From: Hesseltinella vesiculosa
Taxonomy: Eukaryota; Mucoromycota; Mucoromycetes; Mucorales; Cunninghamellaceae
NCBI GenBank assembly: GCA_002104935.1
Contig: MCGT01000001.1
Span: 885,001-949,000, forward strand
Reading direction: 5' to 3'
DNA: 64,000 nt
Shown here: piece after piece, positions 34,804 through 46,500 of the stretch
Numbering within the stretch: the first letter of the stretch is position 1
Layout: each line of letters opens with the position of its first letter
Notes under the pieces: generated by a model
What the model saw: the letters and a program-made list of their open reading frames with translations, nothing else
What the model was told of the DNA's origin: nothing
Database searches by the model: none
Position numbers and translations under genes: made by a program

Positions 34804-37800
34804 CTACAACCATTCCTTGAACCAGCGCATGTAGAGGATCTTCATGGCTTGTGTCAAGACATAATAGCCAACAATGGCAGACACCATGAAGCCAAAGTAT
34901 TCAGAAGGCATGTGGACAAAGCCGAGATCATACCCAAGGTCAGAGTAGGTGATGCCGATGCCTACAGCAACAACCACCACAGTGCCGAGACCAAGTGGCC
35001 AAGAGGGCCAGCGTTGCAAAAAGGGGATCTTTTGGGTACGGATCATGTGCACAATCAGAGCTTGAGTAGTCATGCCTTCCAAAAACCAGCCAGTTTGGAA
35101 ATAGGCTGCTTGAGTATCGGGGTCACGATAGCCAAAGTGGAACCAGAGAATCATAAAAGTGAACACGTCAAACACGCTGGACAGGGGGCCGAAGAAGACC
35201 ATGAACTTGGCAATACCAGCAGATGTCATTTCGTGAGGGTGAGCCAGGAATTCTTTGTCGACAGTGTCCCAGGGAATAGCAATTTGTGAGAAATCGTACA
35301 AAAAGTTTTGTGTCAAAATTTGGTTGGAGGTCATGGGTTGGAAGGGCAACCAAGCTGAGGCAATCAGCATGGAGAACACGTTCCCAAAGTTGCTAGATGC
35401 GGCCATCTTGATATACTGAAGGTGGGAAAAATATTAATAACATGCCCCATTTTTTTTTTTCGCTTAGGAGTTAATTTTTTTTTTTACCTTGATGGTATTG
35501 GCATGGGTCATACGACCGCGGATAATGGCTTTGGTGATGACTTGCAGTGATTTTTCCAATAGGATCAGATCGGCGGCATCTTTGGCAAGAGGGGTACCTG
35601 TGTCGACACTGATACCAACATCACTGGCAGCGAGAGCAAGAGCGTCATTGATACCGTCACCGAGGAAACCGACGGTATGGCCATGGCGTTGAAGAGCGTT
35701 GACAAGGGCACATTTTTGCACAGGGGTGAGCTTGGCAAAGAGAGTGCAACGTTCGGCGGCGGCATCAAATTCTTCACTGGTCATCTTGTCCAGGTCATCG
35801 CCTGAGGTCACATGCGTGACGTCGATACCGACTTGCTGACACACGTTCTGGGCGACGGCGAGGTTGTCACCAGTCAACACCTTGACACCGACGTGATAGT
35901 TCTTGAAATCTTCAATGGCAGCTCGGCAATCGGGTTTGGGGGGGTCCATAAAGGTGACAAAGCCGACCAAGGTCAAGTTGTTTTCGTCACGTTGGATGGA
36001 GAAGTCAGAGTCGTAGTTGATGGATCGTTTGGCGACAGCGAGGACACGGAGGCCGCTTTCGTTGAGTTTGTTGCAGATGGCTTGGGCACGGACGCGCTGG
36101 GCGATATCCAGGGCCAAGTCTTCTTCCTTTTCAGATTCAAACGAAACGTAGTGACTGCACATGGCGAGGGTTTCTTCGACAGCACCTTTGCACACGAGCA
36201 TGAGTTTGCCGGGGTTGGAGGAGCGTTGAAGGATCACGGACATGCGTCGGCGCACAAAGTCAAAGGGCAGTTCATCGATTAATTCAAAGGGATCTTCGGC
36301 CAGGTCGGTCTTGAGCAGGTAGTCGCCATAGTTTTCGATGGCGGCATCGAGCACGTTCTTGAGGCCACAGGCATAGAAGGAGTTGAAAAAGGCATACTCG
36401 AGAACTCTTTCATTGGCCTGGTCATGGATATCTAAGAAGCTGTTCACACTAACATTGTCACTTGTCAATGTACCAGTCTTGTCACTGCACCTGTTAGAGA
36501 GGACGAGGTGTGAGTTGACAAGGAACATTCGAAAGAGGCGCTCACTTACAAGATGTCCATGGAACCGATGGACTGGATGGCGTCGAGACGACGGACGATT
36601 GTCTTGTGTTTGGCCATTTCGCGGGCACCGTAGGCCAAGTTGGTGTTGAGAATCATGGGTAGCATTTCAGGCGTGAGACCAACCAAGACGGTGATACCGA
36701 AGTAGGCGGCGCTGACAAAGTCGTGGGTACTGACACCATTGAGGACAATAACAATGGGCACCATGACGGCGCCAAAACCAAGCAGAAGGTAGGCCACCTT
36801 GCGGATGCCTTTTTGGAAAGCGTTGACGCCTTTCATTTCTTGGGATTGGAGTGACTTGGAGATCATGTTGATGTAAGTATCCTGACCGGTCTTGACAACA
36901 ACAGCATGACCGCTGCCGGAGATGACACTGGTCGACATGAAGCAGAGAGCAGGATTATCAAAGAATTGTTGGTTGGGCTTGCCATCGTCGCCGAGCTTGT
37001 CCATTGAGCTGGAGGCAAGGGTGATGGAGTCGCTGTTGTCGACAAATTCTTTGGTAGGAAGCTCACCTTGATAAGCAGTGTTGGTGTGTTTTTCCACAGG
37101 CAAAAATTCACCAGTGAGAGCTGATTGGGAGACATAGAGGTTCTTGCTGTCGAGGACAAAGCAATCGCCAGGCATGACATCACCAGCCTTCAAAGGGACA
37201 ATATCACCGGGGACAACATCTTTGACGGGGATTTCCATTTCTTGAGGCACACCATTCACTTGACGGGTCACGCGGGCTTTCACTTGAACCAGTTCACGCA
37301 TCGCTTTGAATGTGCGCTGGGAACTAAATTCTGTTCGGAAGGGAACAAAAAAAAAGTGTCGGTGACAAGCAAACAAAAGAAACATCGGTTTACCTTGATA
37401 AAAAGCCAAGGAGGACGAGAGAATGACCATGGAAAAAGTGAAGCCAAAAGTGATTTTGTCGCCAGAGACAGTGTAAGAGACAATACCAAGAAGAAGAAGA
37501 AGCAAGTTGAATGGATGGACCAAGGCGGTGAAGAGGAGACGGTAAACAGGCGTGAGTTTGGCAGAAGCCAGTTCATTGGGACCATGTTTTTCAAGTCTTG
37601 CAGCGACTTCTTCATGGGTGAGACCAACCATGCTTGAATCAAGAAGACCAAGAACGGCGGGTGCAGAGAGTTGGGCGTATTTTTCCAAGGCTTCGAGAAT
37701 TTCTTTTTCGCGTTCGGAGATGCCTTCAGCAGAGGCTCGTTTGCCAACGAAGATGGCGAGCAAACGAGCCTTGGAGCGCTGGAACCAGGAAGGCACCTTT

Positions 37801-37925
37801 TCAGTATGAGTCACAGTGATTCTGTCATTGTCGTAGGTTTTAATGTCAATGACTTGAACCTCTGGAAAAATAAAAAGGATGAGTTACAAAAAAGGCAAAA
37901 TCATTCAAAGTCAGCGGCGGTGCCG

Positions 37926-37957
<32 letters not shown>

Positions 37958-38040
37958 GCAAAGCGATGATTCTCGTTACCGAGGAGATTGGGGGGAGAGG
38001 CGGTGTTGTTGGTGGGTTTCGTATCAGGGTGAGTGGACAT
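34804..38040 (-). CDS. MgtA/MgtB-type magnesium-translocating P-type ATPase (P3B)
   Basis: Predicted membrane ATPase importing Mg2+. Exons 38040-37953, 37861-37394, 37330-36550, 36490-35488 and 35415-34804 join in frame to 983 aa, slightly longer than bacterial MgtA because of an N-terminal extension. Visible motifs are the actuator SALTGEFLPVEK, LVGLTPEMLPMI in the M4 helix, RRLDAIQSIGSMDIL followed by the phosphorylation site CSDKTGTLT, KVLTGDN and the hinge GFLGDGINDALAL. C-terminal helices begin ASSNFGNVFSM. The GLTPEMLPMI block is diagnostic for the MgtA family as opposed to fungal H+ or Ca2+ pumps. The phosphorylation-site codon context spans an intron (36549-36491). A bacterial origin is possible for the family in fungi but is inference here. 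Confidence 0.93.
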
Positions 38041-39014
38041 GATGGGTTTGTGGAAGGCTAAGAAGAAGAAGTATAAGCAAAGGACGAACCAGACGGAAAA
38101 GGCAAACAAGCGAGGGACATTATTTTTGATGATGTTTTACCTTTTGACCAAATTACGGAGGTTGCTTGCTGTCTTGGAGAGTGAAGAGGAGTTGCATAAG
38201 TGTAGTGCGCAGATGAATTTCTTTCAGCTTGAATAAATCAAACGTTTTGGAGATCAACGATAACGTAAAGAGAAAAAGGGAAAAGAGAAAGTAAAAACAA
38301 GCGGGGGATCTTTTTATCTCCTTTTTTTTTCTTTTTGCACATTGCCGACTTTCCGTCTGTGCCTGAAACCATGAGGTCTTTTTTTCCTAGGTGGTCACTC
38401 ACTGTCAATAAAACGTATTCCCTAATTGCTTGATAAAAGAGAGACTCACTTCATATGCCACGCCATTTTTTATGCAGGTATGTTCAATTTTTATTTCATG
38501 GCTGCTTTGTTTCCACAATAGTTTTTTTTTTTTTTTTTTTTTTTTTTGATGGACCAAGTTGGTTCCGCATCATTTTTGAGTGATTTATTTTTTTCCCCTC
38601 ACCTGAAACAGGAATCGAGGGCATCCATAGGAGAACGTGAGATTTCCATATTTGGGTAATTTCACCTGGTAGAGTAATATTATTAGAGCAGATCACGAAC
38701 CACTCGATTTCAACAAAAAGTTACACGGGGCAAGATGCCAAGCATTGTTTCCAAAAGAGGTCATTTATTTTTTGATGCTGATCTTGAAATACTTGCTCTT
38801 TTGTCGAAGCTTCCACCGTGCAACCTTTGGTTGAGGCTTTTTTTTCTTGGTTCCTTGAAAAACGAGGATCCATCAGCGGACAAGGAAATTCATAATATCA
38901 CTATTTATTATTCATGAAAGGGAGGAAGGAAGAGGATGATAACATACTTGTAAAATTAAAAAGGGAAAGACGCTAAAAAGAAAAAAAAATAGTCTGGGGG
39001 AAGAAAAAGAGATG
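38041..39014. other. Intergenic region between two minus-strand genes, no gene seen
   Basis: This must contain the Mg2+-ATPase promoter on its left and the 3' region of the RRM gene on its right. Long T runs are at 38320-38335 and 38521-38547. Small open frames here show no family resemblance. Confidence 0.5.
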
Positions 39015-40949
39015 TCAAAGCTGAAAATTCCAAACGCCACTGTTGCTCCCAGGATGAGAGGTGCTTCCAGGATGAGAGGGGGTCCCAGAATGAGGGGATG
39101 GCAGGTATTCTTGTGAGTGACCACCAGAGAGATGGTGAAGTCGATCGGCGTCGTTCCTATCATTCAGGCCAGCTGATGGATCGGTCAAGCCCATGCGCTG
39201 CATGCCATCGACCATGGCCGTGATGCTGTGCTCTTTGCCTTGATACAATTCGTATGGATACAGCCCAGGTAAGGAGGCTTCTTGCTTCTCTTGGTAGGAT
39301 TGGGGAGGACCAGTTTGGGGCGACGATTGTAGATGGTGGGTCTGCATCATCCATGAGGGCGGGTAAGCCGACGTAAGCATGGGTGGCTGACCAGAGGGAG
39401 ACATGTGAGACGAAGGGGACGATGCGTCCGGAGGCAAAAAGAAGGGCGACGCAGAGGAGCCTGAGGAGAGGACGGCATGATCTTGCAATGGAGGAGGGTG
39501 GGATGGTGTGGAGCTGGGAGGATGGTCAAACACAGGCGGATAGGATGAAGAGGGTGTTGGAGGGTTTTGTTGAGGCGAGGGATAATAGCCGGTGGGTGGA
39601 GGATAGGGAGGCATGAAATCATAGGGTAGCTGACCAGCGGATGGAGGAGGATAATAGCTATTGTTATTTACTTGGCTGACATCTGTGCTACCAGGTTTTG
39701 GATGGGGCATGGGGCGATCCAATGGAGCAAAGTTCAAATAAGAAGGAGTATGGACTGGGACAGCGTACATTGGGTTGGCGGCATTGCCATAGGTTTGCTT
39801 CAAGCTTTCCAAAACATTGGCATCTGGCACATCACTGAATTCCAAAGTGGTATACTTTGGTTGGATGGGTGGATACATTTGACGTCGTTGTAGAATATGC
39901 GAGCCGTTTGCAGCAAATTTGTCATGGTGTACTCGTAGCCGTCGGCCCTGGTAGTCGTAACCATCAAACCATTCTGAATAAAAGGAAAGGATGAGGCAGC
40001 CTATTCCTCCTTTTTTTTTTTTTTTCTTGTTTCTTACCGACGGCATTGTCAGCGTCTTCGGGTGTAGCAAAGAGCACGGTGCCAAAACCTCGACTGCGAC
40101 CATCAAAATCTTGTGCAACGTCGGCGCGAATGACTTTGCCAGCAGGACGAAACAAGTCTTTGATGTCTTGCCATTGAGCAGCAAACGGGAGCTTTTCAGG
40201 GAGAGAAAAACGTGAGTATGCCTGTCCGTTCCTCATTGTGAAATCTTACATTGCCAACAAATAACTGCCGACCCAAATGAGTGACACCCTGTGGAAGAAA
40301 AAAAAGTCAGACGGCGTTGGTTTGATGGCATGCCATTGTCGATTTACCTGGTCAGGCGAGGGTAGAATAAGCTCGGCTTCGTGATCGTGATCGGGCTGGG
40401 CAGGATCGGTGGTGGATTCGGATAAGGATGTTTTTCTTTCCACATAACCACGGTCTTCGCGTACTTCCAAGACACGTCCATGCCATCGATAATTGTGGAG
40501 CATATCTATAAATAATGAGAGAGAATGAGCATGGATACAGGCGTAGGTGGTTTTGAATGTCTTACCAATAGCACGCTGAGCATCTTCCACCTTTGAAAAT
40601 AGCACAGTGCCATGGCCCTTGGATCGATTGTCGTAACTGAGGGCTACATCCGCTCGTAAAACTGGCCCGGCTCTTCGAAAGAGATCTTTGACGTCTTGCC
40701 ACCGAACTCGGAAGGGAAGCTGCATAGAAAATTAGAAAAGAAAGAATGAGAGGTGAGTTGAGATACGCACATGTAGAATGCCATCCGTCTTACATTGCCA
40801 ATAAAAAGCTGTCGTACTTGTGTGATGGGAGGTGCCTTGTCACTGTCAAGGTCATAGTCGTTATCGGCGATGGGTTCAATAGGTGCAGGTGAGGTAATAT
40901 TGTTAAGGCCATGCAAGCCGGAAGTTTCTTGTGTTGCTGATTCGGCCAT
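39015..40949 (-). CDS. Two-RRM RNA-binding protein (Gbp2/Hrb1-like) with proline-rich tail
   Basis: Likely nuclear or shuttling mRNA-binding protein. Exons 40949-40794, 40719-40566, 40505-40348, 40288-40250, 40191-40038 and 39973-39015 join in frame to 539 aa. RRM1 reads QLFIGN, LPFRVRWQDVKDLFRRAG, RADVALSYDNRSKGHGTVLF and LHNYRWHGRVLEVRED. RRM2 reads QLFVGN, LPFAAQWQDIKDLFRPAG, DGRSRGFGTVLF and DYQGRRLRVHHDKF. In both, the RNP2 strand ends exactly at an intron, so the two RRMs share an exon pattern, as expected of an internal duplication. The last ~300 residues are low-complexity P/S/Y/Q. Similarity to yeast Gbp2/Hrb1 is by RRM pattern; RS or RGG repeats are not seen, so the exact orthologue is uncertain. 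Confidence 0.88.
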
Positions 40950-41788
40950 TGGTTCAAGTCGATAAAGCGTCCAAGTGTTGTAGATAAAAATGAATTGGCA
41001 GAGACCGTCGTGTTCAAAAAATGAGTATCAAAACAAGGGAAGATAAACAATCACACCAAAAGGAATGAATAAAATAAGAGTGTCAGAAACGTTACGCGAT
41101 GGAAAATAAAAGCAAGTTCTAATGAGATACACAGCAACAAATAGGGGAGGTGTATGGGATGGAAAAAGATAGACTGAAGAGGAGGTAGGTGCGAAGAATC
41201 AGAGATGGAAAAAAAAAATACTATGCCACAAACCAATAAAAAAAAAGGGGGAGAGAGTAAAGCCACCCTTATAACGACAAGCAAACTAAAAAGTATAAAT
41301 AGGTAGATGGGTTAAAGTACAATTAACGCACTCGCTCAAGCATGGACAAGGGAAAGGAAAAAAAAAAAAAAATAGAAAACAAAAAAAAATCTTGCCCAGA
41401 AGCAAAGCAGTGGACCAATTTCACGGTGGTGTTCAAGCACCGCACAGGTGAAAATGCCATGGACTGCACTGTGAACGCTCACGTGACCATACCTGTCAAC
41501 AATGGGTTGGTCAAACAATAACTGTTTCTACTATAGTATATATAACTATCTATATTTCTTTCCCTTGGATGGGCTGAAAAGACAGTGTCACGTAAATCAC
41601 AAATACCTCGTGCAGAAAAAAGAAAAAAGTACGCCTTGGTTATTTTCATTGCGGATCTTGTTTTTTTTTTCAGTTGTGAAACAACGGGTGTTGATTCGCC
41701 AATGAAATCGTAAGAATGACTCACAAAAGTCACTGATGCATGTCTTTTTTTTTTATTTCATTTTCCTTTCTTTTTCCATTTCACACTA
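40950..41788. promoter_or_regulatory. Divergent intergenic region, RRM gene / chorismate synthase
   Basis: This is 839 bp between divergently oriented start codons, rich in A and T runs. A hairpin-capable segment (tttcacggtgg ... gcacaggtgaaa) lies at about 41418-41453. No coding sequence or RNA gene is recognised. Confidence 0.45.
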
Positions 41789-43180
41789 ATGAGTTCATTT
41801 GGCAAGATCTACCGAGTCACAACCTATGGCGAATCCCACTGTAAAGGTGTGGGTTGTATTGTTGATGGTGTCCCTCCCGGTATGGCATTGACCGAAGCTG
41901 ATATTCAACCTCAACTGTCAAGAAGACGTCCTGGCCAAAGTAAACTGACTACACCCGTACGTTCTCCCTTTGATGAAAGTTAACAATGCTGATCTTTTTT
42001 TTCTTGTGGGCTTGTCTTAGCGTGATGAAAAGGATCGAGTGACGATCATGTCAGGCACAGAATTCGGTGTGACCTTGGGTACGCCCATCGGGTTGACCGT
42101 TCCCAATTTGGATCAGCGTCCTCATGACTACAGCGAAACCGATGTCTTCCCTCGTCCTTCACATGCCGATTACACCTATCTAGAGAAGTACGGTGTCAAG
42201 GCATCCTCGGGTGGTGGTCGTGCCTCGGCTCGTGAAACCATTGGTCGTGTTGCTGCTGGGGCCATTGCTGAAAAATACTTGAAGGATGCCTTGGGCGTCG
42301 ACATCGTCGCCTTTACCTCAAGCGTCGGCAAAGCCGCCATGCCCTTTATCCGTGATTTGCAAGAAAACGATACCGTCAAGCCCGAGTTTTACGACTTTTT
42401 GAATACCATTGACCGCCCCACTGTGGATGCTGACATCACCCGCTGTCCCCACGCTGAAACGGCTGAACAGATCAAAGAGGTAGAGGTGCACGCGCCTATC
42501 TGGAAGATCTATCCTCACCTCGCTCTCTCATTTTTCTCGTAGGTCATCCTGAAAAAGGCGGAGGAAAAGGATTCGGTTGGCGGCACCGTAACATGTGTGA
42601 TTCGTAACTGCCCTGTTGGTTTGGGTGAACCTTGCTTCGACAAATTGGAGGCGCTGTTGGCCCACGCCATGCTGTCCATCCCTGCCACCAAAGGCTTTGA
42701 ATTCGGCTCAGGTTTCTGTGGCACTACCATGGCCGGCTCGCAACACAATGATCCTTTTGTGAAAAAGAACGACGGCTCCTTCGGCACCAAGACCAACTTC
42801 TCGGGGGGTGTGCAAGGCGGCATCACCAATGGCGAAAATATCTACTTCCGCGTCGCCTTCAAACCTGCCGCCACCATTTCTCGTGACCAAGAAACCACTT
42901 CTTACGACGGTGTCGTGGGCACCCTGGCAACCCGCGGTCGCCATGATCCCTCGGTCGTGCCCCGAGCTGTTCCTATTGTCGAGTCCATGGCCGCCCTGGT
43001 TATTATGGAGTAAGCTGCAGCTGACGAGAGGCGTCTTCTTTGGTTGAGCAAACGCTTACATTTTTATTTCTTCTCTCTAGCACCTTTTTACAGCAACAAT
43101 CCCGTCGCGCTGCTGTTTCCCGACTGCCTGCCATTGACATCCACCACTCCTTACTCGGCAAAGCTCCAAAGGAGCAATAA
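41789..43180 (+). CDS. ARO2: Chorismate synthase
   Basis: Converts 5-enolpyruvylshikimate-3-phosphate to chorismate, the last shikimate-pathway step, with reduced FMN. Exons 41789-41956, 42021-42479, 42543-43009 and 43081-43180 join in frame to 397 aa (yeast Aro2 is 376). The first family signature is [18 protein letters not shown]. The central one is [23 protein letters not shown], and the C-terminal part includes [23 protein letters not shown]. The third exon appears to stop at ATGGAGTAA, but GTAAGC there is a splice donor. Splicing to 43081 gives [12 protein letters not shown] and the normal C-terminus. Standard fungal Aro2 is bifunctional (intrinsic flavin reductase), which is inferred here. 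Confidence 0.96.
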
Positions 43181-43599
43181 ACACTACAAGCATACTATAG
43201 ATTCATACGTGTTTTTTTTATTTAATCGAACAGAGTGTAAAAAGTTACTGAAAAATGCTATCGTCATTGCAGAACACAAAATAAACGAAATGTGTATTCC
43301 CCAGATGCTGGCTCTCGCTAAAAAAATGAAAACAGCCATCATCAAAAGGTGATGAAGCTGAAGCATCAAATACCACCTCGGCTGCTCAGTCACGGTGACG
43401 GCAGTTCTGGCTACAGATGTTTCCTTTTGTCCAGTGCCCTTGCCGGTATTGGTATGTATACACCAGCAAGCCATTTGACAGTTTTCCCAACTTCATATAC
43501 TTTTTTTTATTTTATTTTATTTTTATTTTGCAGTATTTCCCGTGTACAGCAGTTACTACGATAAAGAGCAGAACTTGCACCGTGTTGGTGGCACCTTGG
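43181..43599. other. Convergent gap between ARO2 and FANCI ends
   Basis: Both neighbouring genes end here. Polyadenylation-type AATAAA-like motifs occur (aataaac at 43278). No gene is seen. Confidence 0.5.
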
Positions 43600-46500
43600 C
43601 TAACTATCATCCTCATCTGAACCTGCCAGGATTGGTACATCACCAGACCCAGACGCTTCACCTTGATGATTTGTCTCAGCCAAACGAGCCTAGAAATCGA
43701 AAACAAGTCAGGAAACGCTTCAACCATCCCACTGTTTTTTTTTTTTTTTTTTACCCGCTTCGCACCAGATTTTGGCGCGTCATCACCCTCATCCTCGGAG
43801 CTGTCGGGGGCTACAAAGTTCTGAAGCTTGATTTGGAAGTCGCGCGACGTGCTGCGCTTCATGTATTGCATCAGATCCACCTTGGACTTGCGGGAAAGCT
43901 TAATCAGGTACTGTTCAAATTGCTCAACGACAAAAATCAGCATGGGTATAGACTTGCTTTCACGCACAATTTTTTTCTACACAAAGAAAAAAAAAGCCCC
44001 CGTGTCAGGGCTGGTTGACTGGTTTCACGGCTGGAATTCATTACCTTTTCTTTCATATCGACAACGCTTCGCTTGCCATTGGCCTTCTTGCGTCGCACAG
44101 AAGAGGATTCATATTCTTCTTGACGTTGATGGCCATACGTGGTCAGAAATTGGTACATTTTTGTTGTCAGTGCGTTGCCAATCTTTGCCACCAACTTGAT
44201 AAAAGCTTGAGGGATGTCTTTGGGCGTAGTTAGTTTCTAAGGACAAGGGAAAAAATGAAGATTGTCTTTAGGACTCCAGCACGAAGCAGTTCAAAAGCAT
44301 ATACATGTTTCAGGATGGCCAAATATCCTCGGTAGGTTTTGGTGATGGCACGGATCAATTGCTCAGCCAGCGGCCCCGTCAAGGCAGCTTGAGTCAATTC
44401 GCTGAGGATCACAAGGTAAGCATCCAAATGTTCACATACCGCTTGCTCAAAGAGCTGTAGCCTGTCTTCGCCATCTGCTCGTTGGAAGAAAAAAAAAAAA
44501 GAACGATAAGCGCATCTTTTTTTGGAATCAAATACGCTTACCTGACATTTTCAACCGACCAATACACCAAATCATATCGGCAGCTCCTTCCTCTACCAGC
44601 GACAAGGACAGTGTCGCCAAAGAGGTGGTGGTTTTTTCGTTGACAATGGCAAAGGTATTGGAAGGGGGTGCTTGGCTATCAAAAGAAGTCCCTTGGATAT
44701 CACCATGCATGAAATGTATTTCATTGCTCATGGTCTTGATGATATCCAGTTGGTCGTTGCGGATGGACAGGGAGATAAGCAGACCAAAGAGTTCCTTGAC
44801 AACGGGCACGTCTTGAATCGGACGGTCCTCCATAATACCTGACAGCCAGCTCATCACACAGCCTACATCCTCACCATACCCAGCTCCTGTACGGTCCAGC
44901 TGCTCCAGTAGGAACGAGATTATCTGGAGAATAATCACGGCTTCCTTGTAGAGAGATGTCTCAGCATTCAAATACTTGAGCAAGATGCGCTAAAACAAAA
45001 AAAGGAAGAGATACATCAGGTAAGATTTGTGGCCTTCTTCCTTTCACGCTGTTTTCCTCTCGTACTTTGAGCTCAGTCCAAAGAGGCATGATCAAACGGT
45101 TCATGTCATAATTAGGAGGGCTGCGTTGATTTGTCACAGAGAGCATATCCAAGAGAAAGCTATGCAGTTGTTGTGGCCAAGTATTGTGTGTTGTCATCAG
45201 GATATGCAACAGGGTACTAGCAATTGCCGAGAGAATCGAATGGCCCTGTCCAGAGAGAAATAAATGCCAGTTGCAAGATTTACTTTTTCTGTTGTACCTT
45301 TTTTGGTTGGTGGCTGATAAGCGTGCTTTCCGAGGTTTCATGGATCAGGATGTGGAAGAACACTTTGGCCAAAGCGCTTCGATGAGTCAAGGATTTTTCT
45401 TTCACACCATCATCAAACTTGTCATCCATTGCCTACGGCGAAAAATAACCGTTGAGAATAAGTGTACGACCGGTTTGTTGGAGTGAAGACAGCTGCAGAT
45501 ATTACTTTATCTATGGTTTGGCCAGCAGTGATGACCAGATAATGGATAAAATCGAGGTCCGTGCGCAGTGATCGAACCGGCGTCTGTACGTCACCTTGTA
45601 AAAAGATAGATTGGATCGCAATGGCAGAGAATTCCAGGCTGAGGACGGCAGAACCTGCGGTTGGCGCTTTGCGTCCTTGAAGACATGAAAAAAAAGGGGG
45701 GGTTAGCCTTCGAGGATTTAACTATGAGTGTAAAAACACTGCATCTGTCACAAAATACCTTTTTCCTTGGCAGTGTCTTCATACAGCGTCAAGATTGCTT
45801 TACGCTTTTTGTACAAGCCAAGGATTTTTTGACATGACTCCATAGAATCGGCATGCAGCAGGAACTCGTGCTCCAGTGTCGTTTCCAAGACACCAATCAG
45901 CAAGGAAGAAATGCCAGCATGATACTGGCCGTTGGTGCTATTGATATCCAAGTTGGTGGTTTTGTCAAGCTCGTAATCTTCTAAATCCAGGGCAACAAGT
46001 CGTGTTGTCAACGACTCTATTTTTTGTTTACACTCAGATAGCGCGCTGAGAATCACTTTGAAAAAGAGTAAGATGTAAGATCACAGGTGTCATCGGTCGC
46101 TGTCTTCTCGGCCGTCTGTACCTGAGTGCTGGTTACCAGCCATTGTCAAATGGCGGACAATCATCAAAAGATTGCTGAGAAGAAGAGCAATGGGTTCTTG
46201 CAGGGTTGGCCGCAGCTCGGATTCCAAGCAAATTTGCAAATCCAAAGGAACGGGGTCATCCGGTTTATAGTAACGAAGGAACTAAAATGTTAGATGGAGG
46301 GAAGAGTTACTCTAGATCTATCCATATGGCATGCTTTGTAGATACCTGCGCATAGAGAGATTCAAATATATCGCCAGCAATCATGTCATATTTGAGCGCC
46401 AGCGTGCCAAGGCCATCATAAGCAGCTGATCGGATTTCATATTGCTGATTGAAGCAACGACGGAGCAGACCGAGGATTTCAAAGATCACCCCTTCTGAAC

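Noticed and set aside
36546..37814. Uninterrupted coding through 37393-37331 in the Mg2+-ATPase
   Set aside because: The stretch reads FACHRHFFF with no family match, has GTAAAC and CAG boundaries and is in phase as an intron.
43001..43013. Stop codon right after VIME as the end of chorismate synthase
   Set aside because: GAGTAAGC is a splice donor. Splicing to 43081 restores the conserved C-terminus and keeps the frame.
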